A stretch of DNA of 5,227 bases from Bacillota bacterium (GCA_021779415.1 JAJYAS010000301.1:1-5227), one strand, 5' to 3'; shown: positions 1-5,081, counted from the first letter of the stretch. Program-made: numbers and translations. Notes: generated from the sequence alone by a model not told the origin.

Positions 1-316
1 AGCTTTTAGCTGTGCATTCCTTATCGTTTTCTATTTCGTATATACACTCGTTCAAATAATACTTCAAATTGTATCTTAATCTTGACTTTGATGTTGTTAT
101 TTTATTACTACGTTTAAATTCATCTAATTCAAGTAGACCTTTCAAAAGATTGACAAGAAGCTCCGACTTTCCACATCCATTTTCTCCAATAATTAATGCA
201 CAGCTAAAAGCTTCAGTATTTAGTTGTGCATTAGCATTTGAAAATATTACGTGTATATCATTTTCTAACATAAACTCTTTTAATGAAAATTCTAAAAGCC
301 TAAATCCTTCTTTCAT
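1..316 (-). CDS. AAA/ABC-type ATPase, N-terminal fragment cut by window edge
   Basis: Reading the minus strand leftward from ATG at 316-314 gives 105 codons without a stop, up to the window edge. Residues 44-51 read GENGCGKS, a textbook Walker A motif (GxxxxGKS). It follows a hydrophobic strand (SCALII), as in RecF/SMC/ABC-like ATPases that begin with a P-loop. The ATG is preceded by GAGGGG (plus-strand 326-331) with 9 nt spacing, and an in-frame stop lies upstream at 355-353, so this start is well supported. After the P-loop come a helix (ELLVNLLKGLLEL) and a charged stretch. Walker B and signature motifs would lie outside the window, so the subfamily and role cannot be named. Such stand-alone ATPases often belong to defence or DNA-repair systems, which is inference only. 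The gene points away from E1, whose left end lies about 180 nt upstream of its start. Confidence 0.82.
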   Translation of the reverse strand, partial: MKEGFRLLEFSLKEFMLENDIHVIFSNANAQLNTEAFSCALIIGENGCGKSELLVNLLKGLLELDEFKRSNKITTSKSRLRYNLKYYLNECIYEIENDKECTAKS

Positions 317-325
317 TAACAGCAG

Positions 326-331
326 CCCCTC
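326..331 (-). promoter_or_regulatory. Ribosome binding site of the ATPase gene
   Basis: GAGGGG on the minus strand lies 9 nt before the ATG at 316. It fixes the start and supports this strand as the coding one. Confidence 0.65.
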
Positions 332-385
332 ATTTAATATTTTCCGTACAACTTAAGTTCCTGTCACCGAACGTGGCAGTCTTCC

Positions 386-437
386 GCTTTGTCTTTTTTT
401 CCATTAACTTTTACATCCTATAGCAAGCTTTGTCTTT
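386..437 (+). repeat. 11-bp direct repeat GCTTTGTCTTT
   Basis: GCTTTGTCTTT occurs at 386-396 and 427-437, 41 bp apart. The reverse complement of its first nine bases (AGACAAAGC) occurs at 496-504, exactly across the left end of E1. This may be chance in A+T-rich DNA or a binding-site cluster. Confidence 0.5.
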
Positions 438-496
438 AGTTTCGTCATTACTCTAATTATTAGGCACTTGGTTGGGTTAACGAATTTCGCAGTATA

Positions 497-513
497 GACA
501 AAGCACTAAACCG
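497..513 (+). repeat. E1 left inverted end
   Basis: GACAAAGCACTAAACCG. The reverse complement of 2797-2813 is GACAATGCACGAAACCG, so 15 of 17 positions match. The inner ACTAAACCGCTG (505-516) is also shared with the left end of E2 (2820-2831). Confidence 0.7.
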
Positions 514-523
514 CTGGCGCGGT
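510..523 (+). terminator. E1 left-end hairpin, weak terminator-like
   Basis: ACCGC, loop TGGC, GCGGT, followed by GGTTTCTG. It is the counterpart of the terminator-like hairpin at the left end of E2, but with only a short T run. It may reduce read-through into E1 or act as a structured recognition site for the transposase or integrase. Confidence 0.4.
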
Positions 524-585
524 GGTTTCTGTAGCAAATCTCTTACTTTCATGCAAATATTTCTATTAGCTGTTATGAGGCTTTG

Positions 586-616
586 CATCTCCTGTAAAAC
601 TATTTTGCAGGAGATG
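586..616 (+). promoter_or_regulatory. Hairpin hiding the E1 integrase ribosome binding site
   Basis: CATCTCCTG (586-594) pairs perfectly with CAGGAGATG (608-616). The stem continues inward through a T-G wobble and AAAA/TTTT to a 3-nt loop (CTA), giving about 14 bp. The AGGAG ribosome binding site (609-613) is buried in the right arm, while the ATG at 624 lies just outside. In a transcript that includes both arms, ribosome entry should be blocked. This resembles the known hairpins that keep transposase translation low in IS10, IS50 and IS200 read-through transcripts. Confidence 0.75.
609..613 (+). promoter_or_regulatory. Ribosome binding site of the E1 integrase
   Basis: AGGAG lies 10 nt before the ATG at 624, marking the original start of the now broken integrase. 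Confidence 0.75.
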
Positions 617-623
617 ATTGAAT

Positions 624-1486
624 ATGACAAAAGAAGAAGTATTAGCCAAACTCAAATTCGATGTGGAGCTTCGAGGGTTTAGTAAGCATACCCAGGCTGA
701 ATACTATACCAAAGTTAAACTCTTCAGGAGCACTTCGGTAAACCTGCAACTGAGCTAGGTGTAGAAGATGTTAGGCAGTTTCTTCATTATCTCACTACAG
801 TTTAGAAACTTGCTCCTAAAACGGTAAACACCTACAACAGCGGCCTCCGCTTTTTGTATGGCGTAACTCTGAACGTCAGCTTAAACCCCAGGCAAATCCC
901 TCGCCACCGAAAACCACGCAAACTCCCTGACATCCTTACCCAAGAGGAAATTCAAGCCCTTTTTAACGTCTGCGACAACTTACGAGATCAATGCATTCTT
1001 ATGACCCTCTATGGTGCAGGACTTCGCTTAAGTGAAGTGGCCTCCCTAAAAGTCTCAGATATCCATAGCTCTAAAATGCAGTTGTTCATCCGCAACGCCA
1101 AAGGCAGCAAAGATCGTTACGCCCTGCTTTCTCAATCTAACCTGGATATTCTTAGAACTTACTGGAAAGCTTACCGCCCCAAAGAGTGGCTTTTTTACAG
1201 CAGAAACCATAGCGGCACACACATTACACCCAAAGCTGTACAAAATCTATTTCATAAATATGTAAAGAAAGCTAACATCTCTAAAAACGTTTCAGTCCAT
1301 ACTATGAGGCATAGTTTCGCGACTCACCTGCTGGAATCCGGCACAAGTATTTATCACATCAAGCAACTACTCGGCCACTCAAATATCAACACGACCTGCG
1401 TTTACTTGCATTTGGTTAAGATTGAATCTCTCAACGTAACAAGTCCCCTTGATAAGATGACTGAATCGGACAAAGCCAATGACTGA
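624..1486 (+). pseudogene. E1 tyrosine recombinase (integrase), broken by frameshift and amber codon
   Basis: Translation from ATG 624 gives an integrase N-terminus (MTKEEVLAKLKFDVELRG, then FSKHTQ) matching that of the E2 integrase. After KVKLF one base is missing near 723-725, and the original frame stops at TAG 756-758. Shifting frame restores QEHFGKPATELG and so on, but an in-frame TAG at 803-805 interrupts again, probably a CAG-to-TAG change. Beyond it the frame is open to TGA 1484-1486. The repaired protein would have about 287 residues: an N-terminal core-binding (SAM-like) domain over about 1-90 and a C-terminal catalytic domain. All catalytic residues are still visible: R135 (GLRLSE), K160 (KGSKDR), H226 and R229 (HTMRH), H252 (LLGHSN) and nucleophile Y261 (CVYLH). 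The gene is therefore recently inactivated rather than decayed. A restart at TTG 854 has no ribosome binding site and lacks the N-terminal domain. Confidence 0.88.
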
Positions 1487-2645
1487 GGTCCAAGATATCT
1501 TCATAAAATACGGCAAAAACTATCGTACCAACCATAAGCTTACTATCGCGCAACATAAGGCGATGTCCGCCATTCAAAAATGTAGAACGTCAGAGTTAGG
1601 CGGCCATAAGGAGGTTTGTGACAGTTGTGGGCATACCCGTATTTCTTACAATTCATGCCGCAACAGGCACTGCCCTAAATGCCAAGCTCTGGCCAAAGAA
1701 CGTTGGATTGAAAACCAGAAAAGCAATCTACTGGACATCGGATACTTCCATGTGGTATTCACCATCCCGGATACTCTCAATTTAATGGTCTACCAAAATC
1801 AAAAAGCAGTTTATACCCTTATGTTTAAGACCGTTGCTGAAACTCTCACCGATTTAGCTTCTGACAAAAAATATCTTGGTGCAAAGATTGGCTTTACATC
1901 GGTTCTGCATACTTGGGGACAAAACCTCATGCACCACCCGCATATTCACTGCATTGTACCCGGCGGCGGATTATCCTCCATCGGAAAATGGGTAAACAGC
2001 AGAAAGAAATTCTTCATTCCGGTTAAAGTTCTCTCTCGGAAGTTCAGAGGCAAATTCCTGTATTACCTTAAACAGCTCTACTATCAAAACAGTCTTGAAT
2101 TCCACGGAAGTCAAAAATATCTTTCCGACGATAAAGAATTCGAAAAGTTGCTCACCTCTCTGTATGGTAAAGAGTGGGTTATTTACTGCAAACCGCCGTT
2201 TAAAAACGCTGCATGTGTAGTTGAATACTTGGGGCGATATACTCACCGAGTGGCTATATCCAACAAGCGCATCGTTAGCATGGAAAAGGATACGGTCTCC
2301 TTCAAATGGCGGGACTACAAAGACGACAGTAAGCATAAGGTGATGACTCTTTCCGCCGAGGAGTTTATCCGCAGATTTCTTATTCACATCTTGCCGAGTC
2401 GCTTTATGAAAATTAGGCACTACGGCTTACTTGGCAATCGTAACAAGACAACCAAACTGAAGATTTGCAAACAACTCACCAATACCCCTTTATTAATTGG
2501 AGAGAAAGCTACAACCCTCCAACTCATCCAGAAGCTCACAGGATTAGATTTATCTAAATGCCCTAATTGTGGATCAGAAAAACCCAAACGGTTTTTGAGC
2601 TTGGGAAAATCTCCCCCAATCACAGTTCAAACTGCATGTATTTAA
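1479..2645 (+). CDS. tnpA: E1 IS91-family HUH transposase
   Basis: A 388-residue protein with the complete IS91 transposase plan. The N-terminal zinc-binding domain has C35, H43, C47, C50, C60, H64, C65 and C68 (CRNRHCPKC). The HUH metal-binding motif is H155-I-H157 within HHPHIHC, followed by PGGGLS. The nucleophile motif YLGRY has tyrosines at 250 and 254, the YxxxY spacing of two-tyrosine IS91 enzymes. A CPNC pair (361, 364) near the C-terminus may complete a small metal site. Family enzymes cut single-stranded DNA and attach covalently to its 5' end, driving rolling-circle-like movement from an origin end. The ATG overlaps the integrase stop by 8 nt (ATGACTGA) and has no good ribosome binding site of its own, so it was probably made by translational coupling. 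With the integrase broken upstream, its translation is likely reduced. The frame itself is intact. Confidence 0.93.
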   Translation: MTEVQDIFIKYGKNYRTNHKLTIAQHKAMSAIQKCRTSELGGHKEVCDSCGHTRISYNSCRNRHCPKCQALAKERWIENQKSNLLDIGYFHVVFTIPDTLNLMVYQNQKAVYTLMFKTVAETLTDLASDKKYLGAKIGFTSVLHTWGQNLMHHPHIHCIVPGGGLSSIGKWVNSRKKFFIPVKVLSRKFRGKFLYYLKQLYYQNSLEFHGSQKYLSDDKEFEKLLTSLYGKEWVIYCKPPFKNAACVVEYLGRYTHRVAISNKRIVSMEKDTVSFKWRDYKDDSKHKVMTLSAEEFIRRFLIHILPSRFMKIRHYGLLGNRNKTTKLKICKQLTNTPLLIGEKATTLQLIQKLTGLDLSKCPNCGSEKPKRFLSLGKSPPITVQTACI

Positions 2646-2796
2646 TAAAGTGCCCTGTTTTGGGGAGGGGGAAACTACATCTTTTTCAGCATTCTTGAAG
2701 TTGTTTCGATACATTTGCTTGAATTCACATCAAAATCTTTATAAATTTGAAAGGAGACTAGAAATTAAATCCCCATAACAGTTGCGATAGCCTTCG
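2646..2796 (+). other. E1 non-coding right end, candidate transposase origin region
   Basis: No gene is seen between the transposase stop and the right inverted end. Two blocks are shared with E2: a CCC spacer followed by TGGGGAGGGGGAA (2653-2673) and CCCATAAC (2772-2779). CCCATAAC ends 17 nt before the right inverted end here and 18 nt before it in E2. A small dyad GCGA/TCGC with a 6-nt loop (2784-2797) lies next to the end. In IS91 the origin of transfer lies at the transposase-distal end, so these may be its parts (inference). Confidence 0.55.
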
Positions 2797-2813
2797 CGGT
2801 TTCGTGCATTGTC
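2797..2813 (-). repeat. E1 right inverted end
   Basis: CGGTTTCGTGCATTGTC is the inverted partner of 497-513 with two mismatches. The next base, 2814, starts the left end of E2. Confidence 0.68.
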
Positions 2814-2828
2814 AATTGTACTAAACCG
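2814..2828 (+). repeat. E2 left inverted end
   Basis: AATTGTACTAAACCG, the perfect reverse complement of 5066-5080. Its inner part is shared with the left end of E1. Confidence 0.75.
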
Positions 2829-2846
2829 CTGCGCGGTGGCTTTTTT
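2823..2846 (+). terminator. E2 left-end terminator-like hairpin
   Basis: ACCGC (2825-2829), loop TGC, GCGGT (2833-2837), then GGC and six T (2841-2846). A G+C-rich stem followed by a T run fits an intrinsic terminator for rightward transcription. It would stop transcripts leaving the E1 transposase before they enter the E2 integrase. Confidence 0.6.
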
Positions 2847-2864
2847 ATAAAGACAAAATACATA

Positions 2865-2927
2865 TGAGGCATGATATCATCTTTTTGCTACCCAAATTAA
2901 TTTGGAAAGGATGAATATCATGCCTCA
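2865..2927 (+). promoter_or_regulatory. Long hairpin hiding the E2 integrase ribosome binding site and start codon
   Basis: TGAGGCATGATATCATC (2865-2881) pairs with 2910-2927 through 17 base pairs and one bulged A. The helix continues as TTTT (2882-2885) with AAAG (2906-2909, one T-G wobble), about 21 bp in all. The start codon ATG (2920-2922) and most of the GGAAAGG ribosome binding site are inside the stem. The enclosed loop holds a perfect 14-bp palindrome, CCAAATTAATTTGG (2892-2905), which can fold into a nested hairpin. Only transcripts containing the left arm could form it, so a promoter starting inside the left arm would escape the block. Confidence 0.8.
2904..2910 (+). promoter_or_regulatory. 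Ribosome binding site of the E2 integrase
   Basis: GGAAAGG lies 9 nt before ATG 2920. It abuts the in-frame ATG at 2911 and overlaps the TTG at 2902, so 2920 is the best start. Confidence 0.75.
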
Positions 2928-3774
2928 AAACTTGCAAGAAAATCTTTCACTCCATCTTCAAAAATTGAAGTTCGAAATGGAACTTAGGGGTTACTCACCC
3001 CAAACCCAACGACATTATCTCTGCCAACTGAACCTACTCGAACAATATTACAAGCGACCTGCCACAAACATCTCGCCCGACGAACTCAAAAGCTATCTCT
3101 ATTATCGCATCAAATCTGGAATAAGTCATAGCAGCATCAACATTTCTTGTAGTGCATTTAAACTTTTCTTCAATAAAGTCCTCAACCTCAATTGGTCAGG
3201 CGATGTCATTGTTCGACCTAAACGCCACAAAAAACTTAATCAGGTGCTTTCTCAGGAAGAAATCTTATCCATTTTAGATCATGTGAGCAATTTCAAACAC
3301 AGAACCATTCTTATGACTATTTACGCTTCAGGTTTGCGCATTAGCGAGGCTCTCAACCTCAAAGTTTCCGATATTGATTCAAAAAACATGCTTATCCGGG
3401 TGAGCCAGGGTAAAGGAAGCAAAGATCGTTTAACTGTTCTCTCTTTGGAAAACCTTGAACAATTGAGACGTTACTGGAAACTTTATCGACCTACCGGCTT
3501 TCTTTTTCCCGGTTATTTCGTGGATAAACCTCTTTCCGCCACTCATATCCAACTAGCTTTTAGAGAGGCTAAAGATAAGGCAGGGATTACTAAGCCTGCT
3601 ACGGTGCACACGCTTCGAGCCAGTTTTGCTACCCACTTGTTAGAGGATCATACAGACCTTCGGACGATTCAGTTGCTCATGGGGCATAGCAATGTTAACA
3701 TGACCGCTAACTATATTCATCTCTCCACGGCCCATATCGCTTCGGTCAGAAGTCCTTTGGATCGACGTGATTAG
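2920..3774 (+). CDS. E2 tyrosine recombinase (XerC/D- and phage-integrase-like)
   Basis: A 284-residue, full-length tyrosine recombinase. Residues about 10-90 form the N-terminal core-binding domain (FEMELRGYSPQTQRHY). The catalytic domain follows, with the full set of family residues: R140 (SGLRISE), K165 (GKGSKDR), H230 and R233 (HTLR), H256 (LMGHSN) and nucleophile Y265 (ANYIH). Such enzymes cut and rejoin double-stranded DNA at short inverted core sites through a 3'-phosphotyrosine, which is family knowledge. Its substrate here is unknown, with the inverted element ends as the obvious candidate (inference). The start at 2920 is chosen for its 9-nt spacing from GGAAAGG. Alternative in-frame starts at 2902 and 2911 have no usable spacing. 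Expression is probably limited by the terminator-like hairpin upstream and the hairpin over its start. The stop codon is one base from the transposase ATG. Confidence 0.93.
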   Translation: MPQNLQENLSLHLQKLKFEMELRGYSPQTQRHYLCQLNLLEQYYKRPATNISPDELKSYLYYRIKSGISHSSINISCSAFKLFFNKVLNLNWSGDVIVRPKRHKKLNQVLSQEEILSILDHVSNFKHRTILMTIYASGLRISEALNLKVSDIDSKNMLIRVSQGKGSKDRLTVLSLENLEQLRRYWKLYRPTGFLFPGYFVDKPLSATHIQLAFREAKDKAGITKPATVHTLRASFATHLLEDHTDLRTIQLLMGHSNVNMTANYIHLSTAHIASVRSPLDRRD

Positions 3775-3775
3775 C

Positions 3776-4876
3776 ATGCCTGAACTTCAAGATATTTTTA
3801 ATCACCTTCCGCTTCAGCAGATGTCTCCTGATCAGGCCAAAGCGTTTCATATGATACGTCATTGCCGAACATCATCCCTAGGCTCTCACTCCGAAGTGTG
3901 TACGGAATGTGGAACAGTGGATGTTTCCTATAATTCCTGCCGCAACAGGCATTGTCCCAAATGCCAGAAGGCGGTTCAAGAAAAATGGGTTAATTCTCAG
4001 ATGGCTAAACTTTTACCGGTTGGCTATTTCCACCTAGTATTTACATTGCCTCAGGAACTCAATACCCTTGTTTTTCAGAATCAGAGTCTACTGTATTCAT
4101 TACTTTTTAAGGCAACCGGGCAAACCCTTGTTGAACTGGCTAAAGAGCCTAAGTTTCTTGGTGCAACGATTGGTGTAACTTCTGTTCTCCATACCTGGGG
4201 GCAAAATCTATCATTTCACCCTCACGTTCATTGTGTCGTTCCAGGAGGAGGACTCTCAGTTGATGGTCTCCGCTTTGTTCGTTCAAGTAAAAAGTTCTTC
4301 ATTCCGGTTAAAGTCATTTCACGGAAGTTTAGAGGCAAGTTTCTTTATCTTCTAAAGAATGCCTATGAAAATAAAGAACTCTGTTTCTTTAATGATGCTC
4401 GTTCGCTGATGATAAAAAGCAACTTCCAAGCCCTTATTGATCATTTGTATTCGAAGGATTGGATTGTATTTTGTAAGAAACCGTTTAAATCGCCTGCTCA
4501 TGTAGTAAAGTATCTGGGGCGCTATACTCACCGTGTAGCGATCAGCAATTCCAGAATCAAGACCTTCGATGATGACTCTGTGAGTTTTACATGGAAAGAT
4601 TACAAAGATGGAAGTAAGTCGAAGATTATGACGCTTAGCGCTACTGAGTTTGCCAGACGATTTCTTCTCCATGTCCTTCCTAATCGTTTTGTAAAGATAA
4701 GGCATTATGGAATCCTTTGTAGTCGGAATATAAAAAGCAAGCTATTAAGGTGCTGGAAGTTGACCGGAAGCAAGCCTTTGGAACCCAACCCTCATCACTA
4801 TACTAAGACGTGTCGTGAATGCGGTAGTTCTCAATTTGTTCCTTATTATGCAAGGTTCTCTCCAGGAATCCCATAA
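3776..4876 (+). CDS. tnpA: E2 IS91-family HUH transposase
   Basis: A 366-residue intact transposase. The zinc-binding domain has C30, H38, C42, C45, C55, H59, C60 and C63. The HUH motif is H150-V-H152 (FHPHVHC), followed by PGGGLS. The YLGRY motif carries tyrosines 246 and 250, and a C-terminal CREC pair lies at 346 and 349. The protein aligns with the E1 enzyme over nearly its whole length and differs mainly at the C-terminus, where it is shorter. Start: ATG 3776 aligns with the E1 start (MPELQDIF against MTEVQDIF). An upstream in-frame GTG at 3767 would add three residues and overlap the integrase by 8 nt. No clear ribosome binding site is present, so coupling to integrase translation is likely. 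Expected role: single-strand cleavage and transfer at the element ends during rolling-circle-type transposition. Confidence 0.93.
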   Translation: MPELQDIFNHLPLQQMSPDQAKAFHMIRHCRTSSLGSHSEVCTECGTVDVSYNSCRNRHCPKCQKAVQEKWVNSQMAKLLPVGYFHLVFTLPQELNTLVFQNQSLLYSLLFKATGQTLVELAKEPKFLGATIGVTSVLHTWGQNLSFHPHVHCVVPGGGLSVDGLRFVRSSKKFFIPVKVISRKFRGKFLYLLKNAYENKELCFFNDARSLMIKSNFQALIDHLYSKDWIVFCKKPFKSPAHVVKYLGRYTHRVAISNSRIKTFDDDSVSFTWKDYKDGSKSKIMTLSATEFARRFLLHVLPNRFVKIRHYGILCSRNIKSKLLRCWKLTGSKPLEPNPHHYTKTCRECGSSQFVPYYARFSPGIP

Positions 4877-5065
4877 GAGCCTTGAAACTGAAGATTTTTA
4901 AAAGACTACCCTTTCTGGGGAGGGGGAAGGTCTACCCATTTTTAGAACTTTAACCAGTGTCTCTCGTTAAATTCCAGGATGAAGCTCATCGAAAATACCA
5001 AGTCTGAGCATTTTTTAATGAGGTAAAGAAGATTGAATTCCCATAACCAAAGTCATTTCTGCAGA
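4877..5065 (+). other. E2 non-coding right end, candidate transposase origin region
   Basis: No gene is seen. The blocks shared with E1 are CCCTTTCTGGGGAGGGGGAA (4909-4928) and CCCATAAC (5040-5047), the latter ending 18 nt before the right inverted end. A perfect 8-bp palindrome TCTGCAGA (5058-5065) directly precedes that end, in the position of the GCGA/TCGC dyad of E1. Conservation of these blocks between otherwise diverged non-coding tails suggests function, most likely as part of the transposase origin site. Confidence 0.55.
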
Positions 5066-5080
5066 CGGTTTAGTACAATT
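5066..5080 (-). repeat. E2 right inverted end
   Basis: CGGTTTAGTACAATT, the perfect reverse complement of 2814-2828, 2.2 kb away. Confidence 0.75.
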
Positions 5081-5081
5081 C

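Larger units (their letters stand above)
317..496. other. Non-coding left flank with small hairpin and repeats
   Basis: This is A+T-rich spacer between the divergent ATPase start and the left end of E1. No plausible reading frame was found on either strand. A small hairpin sits at 361-379 (CTGTCAC, 5-nt loop, GTGGCAG, one G-T wobble). A T7 run starts about 15 nt further on, which is too far away for a classic terminator. An 11-bp direct repeat lies at 386-396 and 427-437. The ATPase promoter should be here on the minus strand, but no convincing -35/-10 pair could be picked out. Confidence 0.55.
497..2813 (+). mobile_element. E1: IS91-type element with integrase and transposase genes
   Basis: About 2.3 kb, bounded by inverted ends at 497-513 and 2797-2813 (15 of 17 positions match). 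It contains, left to right, an end hairpin, a hairpin covering a ribosome binding site, a broken tyrosine-recombinase gene, an intact HUH transposase gene and about 150 nt of non-coding right end. The gene order matches the known IS91-family variant with an upstream phage-integrase-like gene. No flanking target duplication is visible, as expected for IS91-type rolling-circle movement. The boundaries are inferred by comparison with E2 in this same window and could be off by a few bases. Confidence 0.75.
2814..5080 (+). mobile_element. E2: intact IS91-type element with integrase and transposase
   Basis: About 2.27 kb, bounded by a perfect 15-bp inverted repeat at 2814-2828 and 5066-5080. It has the same gene order as E1 with both genes intact. 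Its proteins are clearly homologous to those of E1 but well diverged throughout, so E1 and E2 are different elements, not a recent duplication. No target duplication is visible. Its left end directly abuts the right end of E1. Ends are inferred from the inverted repeats and from comparison with E1. Confidence 0.78.

Noticed and set aside
69..356. Plus-strand open frame of 95 codons
   Set aside because: It lies opposite the minus-strand ATPase, whose Walker A motif and ribosome binding site are convincing. The plus-strand protein has no recognisable features.
472..478. GTTGGGT resembling the integron core-site consensus GTTRRRY
   Set aside because: It is a short degenerate motif with no second site and no attC-like cassette structure around it, so it is most likely chance.
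803..805. Amber codon in the E1 integrase read as pyrrolysine or another recoded residue
   Set aside because: A separate frameshift upstream already breaks the gene, and the E2 homologue has no amber codon, so simple inactivation is more likely.
1055..1243. Minus-strand open frame inside the E1 integrase
   Set aside because: It lies opposite the catalytic domain coding region, has no ribosome binding site and shows no motif.
854..1486. A shortened, functional E1 integrase starting at TTG 854
   Set aside because: There is no ribosome binding site before it, and the whole core-binding domain would be missing. It is better seen as the tail of a pseudogene.
1971..2623. Two minus-strand open frames inside the E1 transposase
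   Set aside because: They are mirror frames of a well-supported gene. A similar mirror frame occurs at 4352-4705 in E2, as expected from shared codons rather than shared function.
2661..2671. G-quadruplex at GGGGAGGGGG (also 4917-4926)
   Set aside because: Only two G runs are present at each place. A standard intramolecular quadruplex needs four, so the motif is recorded as a conserved sequence only.
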